Positions 15,863 to 22,849 of a stretch of 64,000 bases of DNA are shown piece by piece; positions within the stretch are counted from its first letter, which is position 1; each line of letters starts with the position of its first letter. A program made the position numbers and the translations under genes. The stretch covers positions 1 through 64,000 of the forward strand of contig CABURU010000005.1 in the NCBI GenBank assembly GCA_902494085.1. Reading direction: 5' to 3'. The notes beneath the pieces were generated by a model. The model worked only from the letters and a program-made list of their open reading frames with translations. It was not told the DNA's origin and searched no databases. The DNA comes from an uncultured Collinsella sp. (GTDB lineage Bacteria > Actinomycetota > Coriobacteriia > Coriobacteriales > Coriobacteriaceae).

Positions 15863-16489
15863 ATGTCTACCAAAATTGAAGTCAATGCCATGGGCGATGC
15901 CTGCCCGCTGCCCGTCGTCAAGACGCTCAGAGCCCTGAAGCAGCTCGATGGCGAGGGCACAGTCGTGACCTCGGTCGACAACGAGACCGCCGTCAAGAAC
16001 ATCTCCAAGATGGCGCAGGAGAAGGGCTGCACGGCCTCAGTCGAGAAGGTTTCTGACGCTGAGTGGCACGTGACCGTCGCGACCGCCGGTGCCGTGGCCG
16101 TTGCGGACCCCGAGCAGGACGGCGCTGCTTTCTGCGACGCCAGCGCCGGCAAGGGCAAACTTGTCATTTCCGTCTATACCGATTGCATGGGCCATGGCGA
16201 CGACGAGCTGGGCCACAAGCTCATGAAGGCGTTTGTCTTTGCCGTGACGCAGCAGGAGGAGCTGCCCGCGACTATGCTTTTCTACAACGGCGGTGCCAAG
16301 CTCACCGTCGAGGGCTCGCCGGTGCTCGATGACCTGAAGGGCTTGGCGGAGCAGGGTGTCGAGATTCTCACCTGCGGTACCTGCCTCGACCACTATGGCA
16401 TTAAAGACCAGCTTGCGGTGGGCGAGGTCACCAACATGTACGTGATCGTGGAGAAGATGGAGCAGGCCGCGCGCGTCGTGCGCCCGTAG
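15863..16489 (+). CDS. yedF: Selenium-metabolism protein YedF
   Basis: A 208-residue protein made of an N-terminal TusA/SirA-like domain (residues 1-75) with the CPLP motif in GDACPLPVVKTLRALK, whose Cys can carry a persulfide or perselenide, and a C-terminal DsrE-like domain with TCGTCLDHYG near the end. This two-domain layout is the selenium-associated YedF family, thought to handle reactive selenium in genomes with selD. ATG at 15863 follows AAAGG. It is followed 19 bases later by a DUF3343 gene and a class V aminotransferase, a neighbourhood characteristic of selenium use. Confidence 0.88.
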   Translation: MSTKIEVNAMGDACPLPVVKTLRALKQLDGEGTVVTSVDNETAVKNISKMAQEKGCTASVEKVSDAEWHVTVATAGAVAVADPEQDGAAFCDASAGKGKLVISVYTDCMGHGDDELGHKLMKAFVFAVTQQEELPATMLFYNGGAKLTVEGSPVLDDLKGLAEQGVEILTCGTCLDHYGIKDQLAVGEVTNMYVIVEKMEQAARVVRP

Positions 16490-16508
16490 CGTATTGGTTG
16501 GAGTTGCC

Positions 16509-16760
16509 ATGAGGGAGAAGCGCCCGGCGCTTGTCATCACGTTTCCCACCACGGCGGCCGCCATGGGTTGCGAGTCCCTGTGCATCGAGCGCGGTCTTCC
16601 CGGGCGGACGATTCCCGTGCCCGGGGAGGTCGCTGCCGGCTGCGGTTTGGCGTGGAAGGCGTTGCCTGCCGATGAGGAGCTGCTGCGCGGCGAACTCGCC
16701 GCGGCGGGCGTTCCCACCGAGGGCTTTACGGTGATCGACATGTGGGAGGTCGTGCGATGA
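16509..16760 (+). CDS. DUF3343 family protein (putative Se/S carrier-like)
   Basis: An 83-residue protein with the DUF3343 pattern: LVITFPTTAAAMGCESLC, a central GLPGRTIPVPGEVAAGCGLAW, and a short helical end. The conserved Cys in GCGLAW is a candidate sulfur/selenium-carrying residue; DUF3343 genes co-occur with selD in many bacteria. ATG at 16509 with GGTTGGAG upstream. The stop overlaps the next start (ATGA), indicating translational coupling with the class V aminotransferase. A second family member with an extra Cys-rich head is at 44314. Confidence 0.78.
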   Translation: MREKRPALVITFPTTAAAMGCESLCIERGLPGRTIPVPGEVAAGCGLAWKALPADEELLRGELAAAGVPTEGFTVIDMWEVVR

Positions 16761-17896
16761 TCTACCTGGATAACGCGGCGACGACCATGCACAAGCCGCA
16801 GGCGGTCATCGATGCCGTGACGCAAGCGATGTGCTCGCTCGGCAATGCTGGGCGCGGTGCCACCTCGGGTGCGCTCGATGCGGCACGTACCATCCACGGC
16901 TGCCGCGCCAAGCTTGCGCGCTTGCTGGGCTGCCCGCGTGCTGACCATGTTTGTTTTACGCCCAACTCCACCGCGGCGCTCAACACCGTTATCAATGGCG
17001 TGGTGCGCCCCGGCGACCGCGTGGTCACGACGGTGCTTGAGCACAACTCGGTGCTACGTCCGCTCAACCGCTTGGCTGCAGAGCAGGGCGTGACCGTTGA
17101 GCATGCGGGCTGCGACGCGAACGGTGTGCTCGACTACGACGAGCTCGAGCGGTTGGTCACGCCGGGCACGCGTGCCGTGGTGGTGACGCACGCCTCCAAT
17201 GTGACCGGCAACGCGGTCGACATTGCGCGCGTGGCTGCCATCGCGCATGCGGCCGGCGCGCTGGTGATCGTCGACGCCTCGCAGTCTGCCGGCGCGATGC
17301 ATATCGATATGCAGGCCATGGGGCTCGACATTGTGTGCTTTACCGGCCATAAGGGGCTCATGGGACCTCAAGGCACCGGCGGCCTGGCCGTGGCGGAGGG
17401 CATTGACGTGGCTCCGTGGGCCATGGGCGGCACGGGCGTGCACAGCTTCGATGCGCTGCAGCCGCTTGAGTGGCCCACGCGCCTTGAGGCGGGTACGCTC
17501 AACGGTCACGGCATCGCGGGCCTTTCCGCAGGTCTCGACTTTATCGAGGCGCAAGGCGGGGTCGAGGCGATTGCGGCACACGAGCGAGCACTGGCGGATC
17601 GCTTCCTTGCCGGTGTGCGCGAGATTCCGGGGATTAAGCTCTATGGTGCCTTTGGCCAACCGACGCGCTCGGCGATCGTCTCGCTCAACGTGGGCGATAT
17701 CGACTCTGCCGAGATCTCGGATGCACTCATGCAAGGGTGGGGGATTGCGACGCGCCCCGGCGCCCATTGCGCCCCGCTCATGCACCGTGCGCTGGGGACC
17801 GAGCGCCAGGGCGTCGTCCGTTTCTCGTTTGGGTATTTCAACACGACCGAAGAAGTCGACACGGCTATCGATGCTCTGTGCGATTTAGCCTGCTAA
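16757..17896 (+). CDS. Class V aminotransferase, cysteine desulfurase-like
   Basis: A 379-residue PLP enzyme of the NifS/CsdB class. It begins MIYLDNAATTMHKP, and the PLP lysine lies in CFTGHKGLMGPQGTGG. The catalytic Cys loop is RPGAHCAPLMH (Cys near residue 343), and VIVDASQSAGA holds the PLP-contacting Asp. Enzymes of this group take S or Se from cysteine or selenocysteine. Overlap with the DUF3343 gene and nearness of selD and yedF suggest selenium supply or handling, not general Fe-S assembly. The family assignment is firm; the selenium role is inference. Confidence 0.85.
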   Translation: MIYLDNAATTMHKPQAVIDAVTQAMCSLGNAGRGATSGALDAARTIHGCRAKLARLLGCPRADHVCFTPNSTAALNTVINGVVRPGDRVVTTVLEHNSVLRPLNRLAAEQGVTVEHAGCDANGVLDYDELERLVTPGTRAVVVTHASNVTGNAVDIARVAAIAHAAGALVIVDASQSAGAMHIDMQAMGLDIVCFTGHKGLMGPQGTGGLAVAEGIDVAPWAMGGTGVHSFDALQPLEWPTRLEAGTLNGHGIAGLSAGLDFIEAQGGVEAIAAHERALADRFLAGVREIPGIKLYGAFGQPTRSAIVSLNVGDIDSAEISDALMQGWGIATRPGAHCAPLMHRALGTERQGVVRFSFGYFNTTEEVDTAIDALCDLAC

Positions 17897-17919
17897 AGCT
17901 GCTAGACCGTTTATACTTG

Positions 17920-17950
17920 CGGGATGGGTGTTTTTGCCCGTCCCGTTTTT
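17920..17950 (+). terminator. Terminator after the selenium gene block
   Basis: CGGGATGGG (17920-17928) pairs with CCCGTCCCG (17937-17945) with one G-T pair and an 8-base loop, followed by TTTTT. Confidence 0.75.
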
Positions 17951-17973
17951 GTTTCGACCCGAAAGGTGTGCAT

Positions 17974-19332
17974 ATGGCCTCATCCGCTCCGCGCGGTTTG
18001 CGCTCCGACCATGTTGTTACCGTCGGCATTGCGCTGTTCTCGATGCTCTTTGGCGCCGGCAACCTCATTATTCCGCCGCTGCTGGCGCTGCAGGCTGGTT
18101 CTGCCACGCCGGTCGCCATGCTCGGCTTTCTGATTGCCGCCATCGGCCTGCCCGTCATGGGTTTTATCGCCGTGGCACTTGCCGGAACGGCGCGCGAGCT
18201 TGCCGGCCGCGTGCATCCTAAGTTTGGCGAATTCTTCGTTGCGGCGGTCTATCTGGCCATCGGTCCGTGCCTGGCCATTCCGCGCACAAGCTCTACGGCG
18301 TTCGAAATGCTGGTGCCGCTGCTACCCGAGGGCGTTTCGCTCGGCACGGCACGTCTGGTGTTTGCCATCGGGTTCTTCGTCGTCGCGTTTGTGCTCACGC
18401 TGCGCCCGGGTGTCATCACGCGCGTGCTCGGCCGCATTACGGGCCCTGCGCTCATTGCGCTTATCGTGCTCGTTGTCGGCGCCGCCGTGATCTCGCCGCT
18501 AGGACCGGCTGCTATCCCGCAAGCTCCCTATGATGCCGGTGCTGCCGTGCAGGGCTTTTTGACCGGCTACCAGACCATGGACCTGCTCGCGTCGCTCGCC
18601 TTTGGCATTATCATCGCCGAGACCATCCACGAGCTGGGCGTTACCGATGACAAGCGCGTGGCCTTCGAGATTTCGCGCTCCGGTGTGATCGCCGGCGTGC
18701 TCATGGCCATTATCTATTGCGGCTTGGCACTTGCCGGTATGCAGCTCGGCACCGTGATGCCCGACGCCACCAACGGCGCTGCAATCCTTGCCCGCTCTGC
18801 CTCCATGCACTTTGGCCTTGCCGGCACGATCGTGGTCTTCGCCATCTTCTTCCTCGCCTGCATGAACGTGTGCATCGGCCTCATCAGCTGCTGCTCGCGC
18901 TACTTCTGCGAGACGTATGTGGTTGAAGGGGGAGCGGAGGCTTCCGAGGAGGCCATGCGCCGCCCCTTCGCGATCCTCGCCTTTGTATTCGCGGCGTTTT
19001 CGTGCGTGCTCTCCAACGTGGGCCTCGATGTGATCCTTATGTTCTCGGTACCCATGCTCAACGCTTTGTATCCCGTCGCCATTGTGCTGGTGCTTATGGG
19101 CCTGGTGCACGGCTTTTGCGACGCTCATCCACAGGTGTGGGTGTGGGTCGGCGGCGTGGTTGCTGTGCAGAGTGTGATCACCTCGGTCCGCGATGCGTTC
19201 TTTGCGGGCGCGTGGCTGCCGTTCGATGCACTGCCGCTTGCGGACATTGGAGCCGCGTGGGCGCCGGTTGCCGTGGTTGCCTTTGTGATCGGTCTGCTCC
19301 ATAGTCGTTTTGTCGCACATTCGAGGAGCTAA
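17974..19332 (+). CDS. brnQ: Branched-chain amino acid transporter BrnQ
   Basis: A 452-residue membrane protein of the LIVCS family, which imports leucine, isoleucine and valine with Na+ or H+. About 12 hydrophobic segments; the N-terminal GIALFSMLFGAGNLIIPPLLALQAG is the family signature (split here: GIALFSMLFGAGNLI, IPPLLALQAG). ATG at 17974 lies 7 bases after GAAAGG. It appears to be a single-gene unit between a terminator and the tRNA operon. Confidence 0.9.
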   Translation: MASSAPRGLRSDHVVTVGIALFSMLFGAGNLIIPPLLALQAGSATPVAMLGFLIAAIGLPVMGFIAVALAGTARELAGRVHPKFGEFFVAAVYLAIGPCLAIPRTSSTAFEMLVPLLPEGVSLGTARLVFAIGFFVVAFVLTLRPGVITRVLGRITGPALIALIVLVVGAAVISPLGPAAIPQAPYDAGAAVQGFLTGYQTMDLLASLAFGIIIAETIHELGVTDDKRVAFEISRSGVIAGVLMAIIYCGLALAGMQLGTVMPDATNGAAILARSASMHFGLAGTIVVFAIFFLACMNVCIGLISCCSRYFCETYVVEGGAEASEEAMRRPFAILAFVFAAFSCVLSNVGLDVILMFSVPMLNALYPVAIVLVLMGLVHGFCDAHPQVWVWVGGVVAVQSVITSVRDAFFAGAWLPFDALPLADIGAAWAPVAVVAFVIGLLHSRFVAHSRS

Positions 19333-19343
19333 GGCATCAATGC

Positions 19344-19372
19344 TTGCACAGGCGGGGAGTCTCCCCTATAAT
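19344..19372 (+). promoter_or_regulatory. Sigma-70-type promoter of the tRNA-Pro/tRNA-Gly operon
   Basis: TTGCAC (-35, 19344-19349) and a perfect TATAAT (-10, 19367-19372) are separated by exactly 17 bases. Transcription would start near 19380, about 45 bases before the first tRNA. Confidence 0.8.
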
Positions 19373-19423
19373 TTCCTTCGCTTTGGGACACGCAAGGTTT
19401 AGACCTTAGCTGCTCAACACCTT

Positions 19424-19500
19424 CGGGACGTGGCGCAGTTTGGTAGCGCGCCTGCTTTGGGAGCAGGATGTCGCAGGTTCAAATCCTGTCGTCCCGACCA
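19424..19500 (+). tRNA. tRNA-Pro (TGG)
   Basis: Acceptor arms CGGGACG (19424-19430) and CGTCCCG (19490-19496) pair fully; the anticodon loop contains TGG between paired CCTGC/GCAGG; the T-loop is GTTCAAATC; CCA is encoded. Length 77 bases. Confidence 0.97.
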
Positions 19501-19506
19501 TATCTT

Positions 19507-19580
19507 GCGGGCGTAGTTCAATGGTAGAACCCCAGCCTTCCAAGCTGATGACGCGGGTTCGATTCCCGTCGCCCGCTCCA
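19507..19580 (+). tRNA. tRNA-Gly (TCC)
   Basis: Acceptor arms GCGGGCG (19507-19513) and CGCCCGC (19570-19576); anticodon loop CTTCCAA gives TCC; T-loop GGTTCGATTCC; CCA encoded. Six bases after tRNA-Pro, so co-transcribed. Confidence 0.97.
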
Positions 19581-19592
19581 TTAGATAAACGA

Positions 19593-19628
19593 ACGGCTCT
19601 GGCTCCTTTTGGGACCAGAGCCGTTTTC
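19593..19628 (+). terminator. Terminator of the tRNA operon
   Basis: ACGGCTCTGG (19593-19602) pairs perfectly with CCAGAGCCGT (19615-19624) followed by a T-run. Confidence 0.85.
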
Positions 19629-19659
19629 ATATACATGCCGGGGACCCCACATCCCCTCC

Positions 19660-19729
19660 TAAGTTGCGGTGAAATAGTTCCCGATTAGCCGCAAAAGCTG
19701 TAATCCAGGAACTATTTCACCGCAACTTA
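19660..19729. repeat. Palindromic repeat family 1, copy B
   Basis: Perfect 21-base arms (19660-19680 and 19709-19729) beginning TAAGTTGCGGTGAAATAG, with a 28-base loop. Confidence 0.9.
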
Positions 19730-19790
19730 TTGAGGCCGAGTGAGCTGGGTCGATGATGGGTTCTGTTGTCGAGAAGATGAGGGCAGCCGG

Positions 19791-20660
19791 TCAGGAGTCT
19801 GCGTAGGGTTTTGTGGTTGGTATCCCGTAGCCGCGCATCATGGAGCCGAACGCTTTGACATCATAGGTGTCTGAGAGCTTGAAATGAATGACGTTGTGGC
19901 CCATGGCACGCAGGTTCGCGTCGCGTATGAGGGCAGCTCGATAGGTTTTTGCCGCAGCATGTTCCGGATCATTTTGGGCATCGTCCTCAAACTTGCCTAG
20001 TCCATGCAGCTCAGCCAGCATCCAAGAGCCGTTTGACATTTGCCAGCCGTAATCTGCCAAATAATAGCCGGCGTTTCCAAGTCGAGTGATTTCAACCTGA
20101 AGTTCGGGAGCGGCAACTCCCGCCAGAATCATTGCCGCCCGCGCTTCGGATTCTCCACCGTTATCCGATCTGCCATCCATGTGTTCAAAAACGTCAAATG
20201 CACGCGCGATGCCGTGCAGTCCACGGCAGTTCGCTTGTGCATATGAACGCAATTCTTCACGCTCGACACCGTACTCACGAGCCAGCCCGTCGACATAGCC
20301 TAGTGCATATCGAAAGGCGCTCGTTCGGGCGATGTCGACCACCGTGCGATATGGATCCGTTAACGTAAACGGGCCGAGCTGCCATACGTCGCCCGGCCGC
20401 CAGCGTCGGTATTCAACGAATTCGTACGTATCGCGCCTGGTGGAACGCGGCAGCAGCACTTGCACCTTGTCGAGAAGCGAATATGCAGAACCGATGCCAT
20501 AGAGCAGTGCCGCCGTTGCTCCACAAAACACGGCATCCGGTTCAACGACCGCAATAGCGGATGCCAATTGAAAGATGCGATCTTCGACGCCGAGGTCATT
20601 CCAATACGCGGGATCAGCGTAGACATGGTTGTAGAGTCGAATAATCATCTCTTTTTGCAT
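19791..20660 (-). CDS. AbiEi-like / DUF559-type protein, function unknown
   Basis: A 289-residue protein. The N-terminal half (about 35-130) resembles the winged-helix/AbiEi antitoxin-like region found in actinobacterial proteins: ...AVFCGATAALLYG..., then LGPFTLTDPYRTVVDIARTSAF. The C-terminal half looks like a DUF559/Vsr-type PD-(D/E)XK nuclease fold: GESEARAAMILAGVAAPELQ, LADYGW, AELHGLGKFED, then a helix ending in LRAMGHNVIHFKL. Such genes are common as singletons in gut actinobacteria, with no established role. Start is uncertain: ATG at 20660 and ATG at 20648 are both possible and neither has a clear ribosome site. No AbiEii toxin partner lies beside it. Confidence 0.55.
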   Translation of the reverse strand: MQKEMIIRLYNHVYADPAYWNDLGVEDRIFQLASAIAVVEPDAVFCGATAALLYGIGSAYSLLDKVQVLLPRSTRRDTYEFVEYRRWRPGDVWQLGPFTLTDPYRTVVDIARTSAFRYALGYVDGLAREYGVEREELRSYAQANCRGLHGIARAFDVFEHMDGRSDNGGESEARAAMILAGVAAPELQVEITRLGNAGYYLADYGWQMSNGSWMLAELHGLGKFEDDAQNDPEHAAAKTYRAALIRDANLRAMGHNVIHFKLSDTYDVKAFGSMMRGYGIPTTKPYADS

Positions 20661-21055
20661 GAGCGCGTAGGCACAGCGTTCATCCCATTTTTTTGGTAGC
20701 TACAAACAGGCGCCCGCCATGATGGGCCTCGAATAACCGGAAGAACAGCTCTACTTGCGGTTTGGAACAGCGTTTATCATGACTCATTTTCGACCCCATG
20801 GTCTCGAGGGGGAGTGAATGACACTACGCTATCCCATATTTGGTCCGTCAGACCTTGCCATGAACTAACCAAAAGCTTGACGGGGCAGGTCAGAGTCATG
20901 AGTCAGAGCCAAACATATCGGCAAATGGTTGATTTGTGCCCCTCGGCGGCACTAAAAACCACCCTTACAGAAAGTTGCGGTGAAATAGTTCCTGAAAAGC
21001 TCGAATAAGCCTAAATCCAGGAACTATTTCACCGCAACTTAGAAGGGGATGGGGG
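20661..21055. other. Gene-poor gap between the AbiEi-like gene and the PIN toxin
   Basis: I see no convincing gene in 20661-20970; a 64-codon frame at 20814 lacks family features. The right part holds one copy of palindromic repeat family 1 (20972-21040). Confidence 0.5.
20972..21040. repeat. Palindromic repeat family 1, copy C
   Basis: Perfect 23-base arms (20972-20994, 21018-21040) with the family sequence AAGTTGCGGTGAAATAG and a 23-base loop. Confidence 0.9.
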
Positions 21056-21511
21056 TTAGCTGCGGGGGTGGTGGCGGAGCTTGTCGATGGTGGAGTCGGT
21101 GCTGCGGTTGCGGGCTTCGGCTGCGGTTTGGCGCTTGTGGCGGTAATCGATCATGCCTTGGATGATGGGCTTGCCAAAGCTCACGACATCATCGTTGTAG
21201 ATGGCGGTTCGGGCTGCGAGAAGGCAGTCGGTAAAGTCCATATGGGTCTTGCCAAAGAGCTTGACGGCAAGGGCGACAACGGTGGGCTCGTCGACCATGA
21301 CGTCATCGAGCAGCCTTTTCATGGCCGCAGCAATCTCAACGCGGGGAACCTTATAGACGTCGCGCAGCGTGACCACGACGCGCGTGATGATTTCGGGGTA
21401 GACACGAGCGGTACGCGTGGCGATGACCTTGGCGGCGCGCGGTGACAGAACTTCGTCGTCGTCAAGCAGGTAACGTAGTATGACGGTCTCGTCGATGATG
21501 GTGCTACTCAT
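21056..21511 (-). CDS. PIN-domain toxin of a type II toxin-antitoxin pair
   Basis: A 151-residue PIN-fold protein. Acidic residues expected for the metal site are seen in STIIDETVILRYLLDDDE (first Asp), the Glu of YPEIITRVV, HMDFTDCLLAA and NDDVVSFGK. The fold is a ribonuclease in most toxin families. Its start overlaps the end of the upstream antitoxin gene by 8 bases, the usual coupled arrangement. A basic, polar C-terminal tail of about 25 residues follows the PIN core. Confidence 0.75.
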   Translation of the reverse strand: MSSTIIDETVILRYLLDDDEVLSPRAAKVIATRTARVYPEIITRVVVTLRDVYKVPRVEIAAAMKRLLDDVMVDEPTVVALAVKLFGKTHMDFTDCLLAARTAIYNDDVVSFGKPIIQGMIDYRHKRQTAAEARNRSTDSTIDKLRHHPRS

Positions 21512-21827
21512 GGATATCTACTTCCTCGGGACCCAAAATCGAATCGTCGCTTTCTGTGGCAAGGTACTCAATCCAGGCATTGCGCTCCTCGGAGCGGCGA
21601 TTGGGGTCACCATATGCTTTGAGCGATCCATAGGCGGCGGTGCCGTCCTTTGAGCGCACGGCGACCGGCTGAAAGGGGAGCTTGCGCATCAAAATGCTCT
21701 GCGCGACAAATAGACGGACGGCCTCGGCGAGCGATGTGCCCATGGCGTCGTAAAGACGCTCGGCATGCTGCTTGTCTTCCTCGCGAATGCGCACCTGCAG
21801 GATGGCTCGTTTTTGAGTCGATGACAT
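21504..21827 (-). CDS. RelB/DinJ-like antitoxin
   Basis: A 107-residue protein whose N-terminal half (AILQVRIREEDKQHAERLYDAMGTSLAEAVRLFVAQ, read in two parts) matches the ribbon-helix-helix DNA-binding and dimer domain of RelB/DinJ antitoxins. The acidic C-terminal half would wrap the toxin. It should neutralise the PIN toxin and repress the operon. ATG at 21827 is preceded by AAGGGGG on the minus strand. RelB/DinJ antitoxins usually pair with RelE/YafQ toxins, not PIN toxins. Confidence 0.75.
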   Translation of the reverse strand: MSSTQKRAILQVRIREEDKQHAERLYDAMGTSLAEAVRLFVAQSILMRKLPFQPVAVRSKDGTAAYGSLKAYGDPNRRSEERNAWIEYLATESDDSILGPEEVDIHE

Positions 21828-22254
21828 CACTGGCCCCCTTAATGAGCGTGCAATATAGTCGGTCAAATGCGGCATGTGCCGATACTTGAGCATCTTATAA
21901 CGATTACTTTATTTCGCTCAAGTAAATAACCATTAACATGTATACAAGCGTAATACATCCAAAATGAGAGTGCGTAAAAATCTCTGAGGCGTACGCATGT
22001 AATACACTCACCTTTATAGCCTCTAGAGAATAATTCCAACCTGCCAAAACCCCTGCAATACACCCGTATTGCAGGGCCTATGCTCAAGTTTGCCCCCTGC
22101 AACTGCGTATATTTAACCTGTATATCGTTGGAGGAATTCTATCGAAGTGCCTGTTTCGCCGCATGCACTCGATACGCCGATGCCGGACCACGGGCGGTCC
22201 GGGGCAACGTCGACAGGGTCTCTCCGGCATGGGATTCAGGAGGGAGTGAACAAC
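21828..22254. other. Divergent control region between the toxin-antitoxin operon and the formate hydrogenlyase operon
   Basis: AT-rich on the left (21890-21960), without a gene. It must hold the leftward toxin-antitoxin promoter and the rightward promoter of the large formate hydrogenlyase operon. The repeated motif described for 21949-22076 lies in it. Bases 22130-22240 are again GC-rich and contain no hairpin with a T-run that I can see. Confidence 0.6.
21949..22076. promoter_or_regulatory. Repeated AATACA motif and palindrome upstream of the formate hydrogenlyase operon
   Basis: Three direct copies of a 12-base motif: CGTAATACATCC (21949-21960), TGTAATACACTC (21998-22009) and TGCAATACACCC (22054-22065). 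The third is the left half of a perfect palindrome CCCTGCAATAC-ACCC-GTATTGCAGGG (22051-22076). A further half site CCCTGCAA occurs near 22095. This looks like a binding array for a regulator of the operon; the regulator is unknown. Confidence 0.55.
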
Positions 22255-22773
22255 ATGGGCAATAAACGAGTCGTAGCCGATTCCTCGCGCTGCATTGGGT
22301 GTCAAACCTGCATGGCGGCGTGTATCGAGGCACACGACATCCCCGGCAACATCGCCGCGCCGCGCCTGCGCGTGACGCGTACGTACGAGATCTCCGCACC
22401 GGTGGCGTGCCACCACTGCGAGGATGCCCCGTGCGCCAAGGCCTGCCCCACGGGTGCCTTGTTCTTTGATCCAAAGAACCATCGCATCGGTGTTAACGAG
22501 GACAACTGCATCGGCTGCAAGAGCTGCGTCATGGCCTGCCCCTTTGGCGCCGTGAACGTGGCGACCACGCAGGTCCCCGTCTTGATGGGCGACGTGCGCG
22601 TGGGTTCGCAGACTAAGAGCTTCGTGCTCAAGTGCGACCTGTGCGTGGACCGTCCCGGCGGTCCGGCGTGTGCCGAGGCGTGCCCGACCAAGGGCCTCAC
22701 CCTGGTAGACGAGGAGCGCCTGGCGGAACTGACCGCCGAGCGTGCCCGCGCCACCATCGAAAACGAGGCGTAA
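22255..22773 (+). CDS. Electron-transfer ferredoxin of formate dehydrogenase (HydN/HycB-like)
   Basis: A 172-residue protein with four [4Fe-4S] motifs: CIGCQTCMAAC near the N-terminus, CHHCEDAPCAKACPTGAL, CIGCKSCVMACPFGAV and a CDLCVDRPGGPACAEACP group. It is the HydN/HycB type that passes electrons from formate dehydrogenase H to the membrane hydrogenase. ATG at 22255 lies 8 bases after AGGAGGGAG. First gene of the formate hydrogenlyase operon; fdhF follows. Confidence 0.88.
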   Translation: MGNKRVVADSSRCIGCQTCMAACIEAHDIPGNIAAPRLRVTRTYEISAPVACHHCEDAPCAKACPTGALFFDPKNHRIGVNEDNCIGCKSCVMACPFGAVNVATTQVPVLMGDVRVGSQTKSFVLKCDLCVDRPGGPACAEACPTKGLTLVDEERLAELTAERARATIENEA

Positions 22774-22810
22774 GCGGGTGGCCATACAGGCCCAATGATT
22801 GTCAAATACG

Positions 22811-22826
22811 TACCGATTAATCGGTA
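22811..22826. promoter_or_regulatory. Perfect 16-base palindrome before fdhF
   Basis: TACCGATTAATCGGTA in the 76-base gap between the ferredoxin gene and fdhF. A dyad this perfect is a likely protein-binding site; no T-run follows, so it is not a terminator. Confidence 0.45.
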
Positions 22827-22849
22827 GCAGAGAAAGGAAGGAGGGTGTC

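Noticed and set aside
20814..21008. Small gene of 64 codons
   Set aside because: No family features, no clear ribosome site, and its end runs into a palindromic repeat.
22040..22254. Sigma-54 promoter for the formate hydrogenlyase operon
   Set aside because: No GG-N10-GC element with the expected -24/-12 sequence could be identified with confidence.
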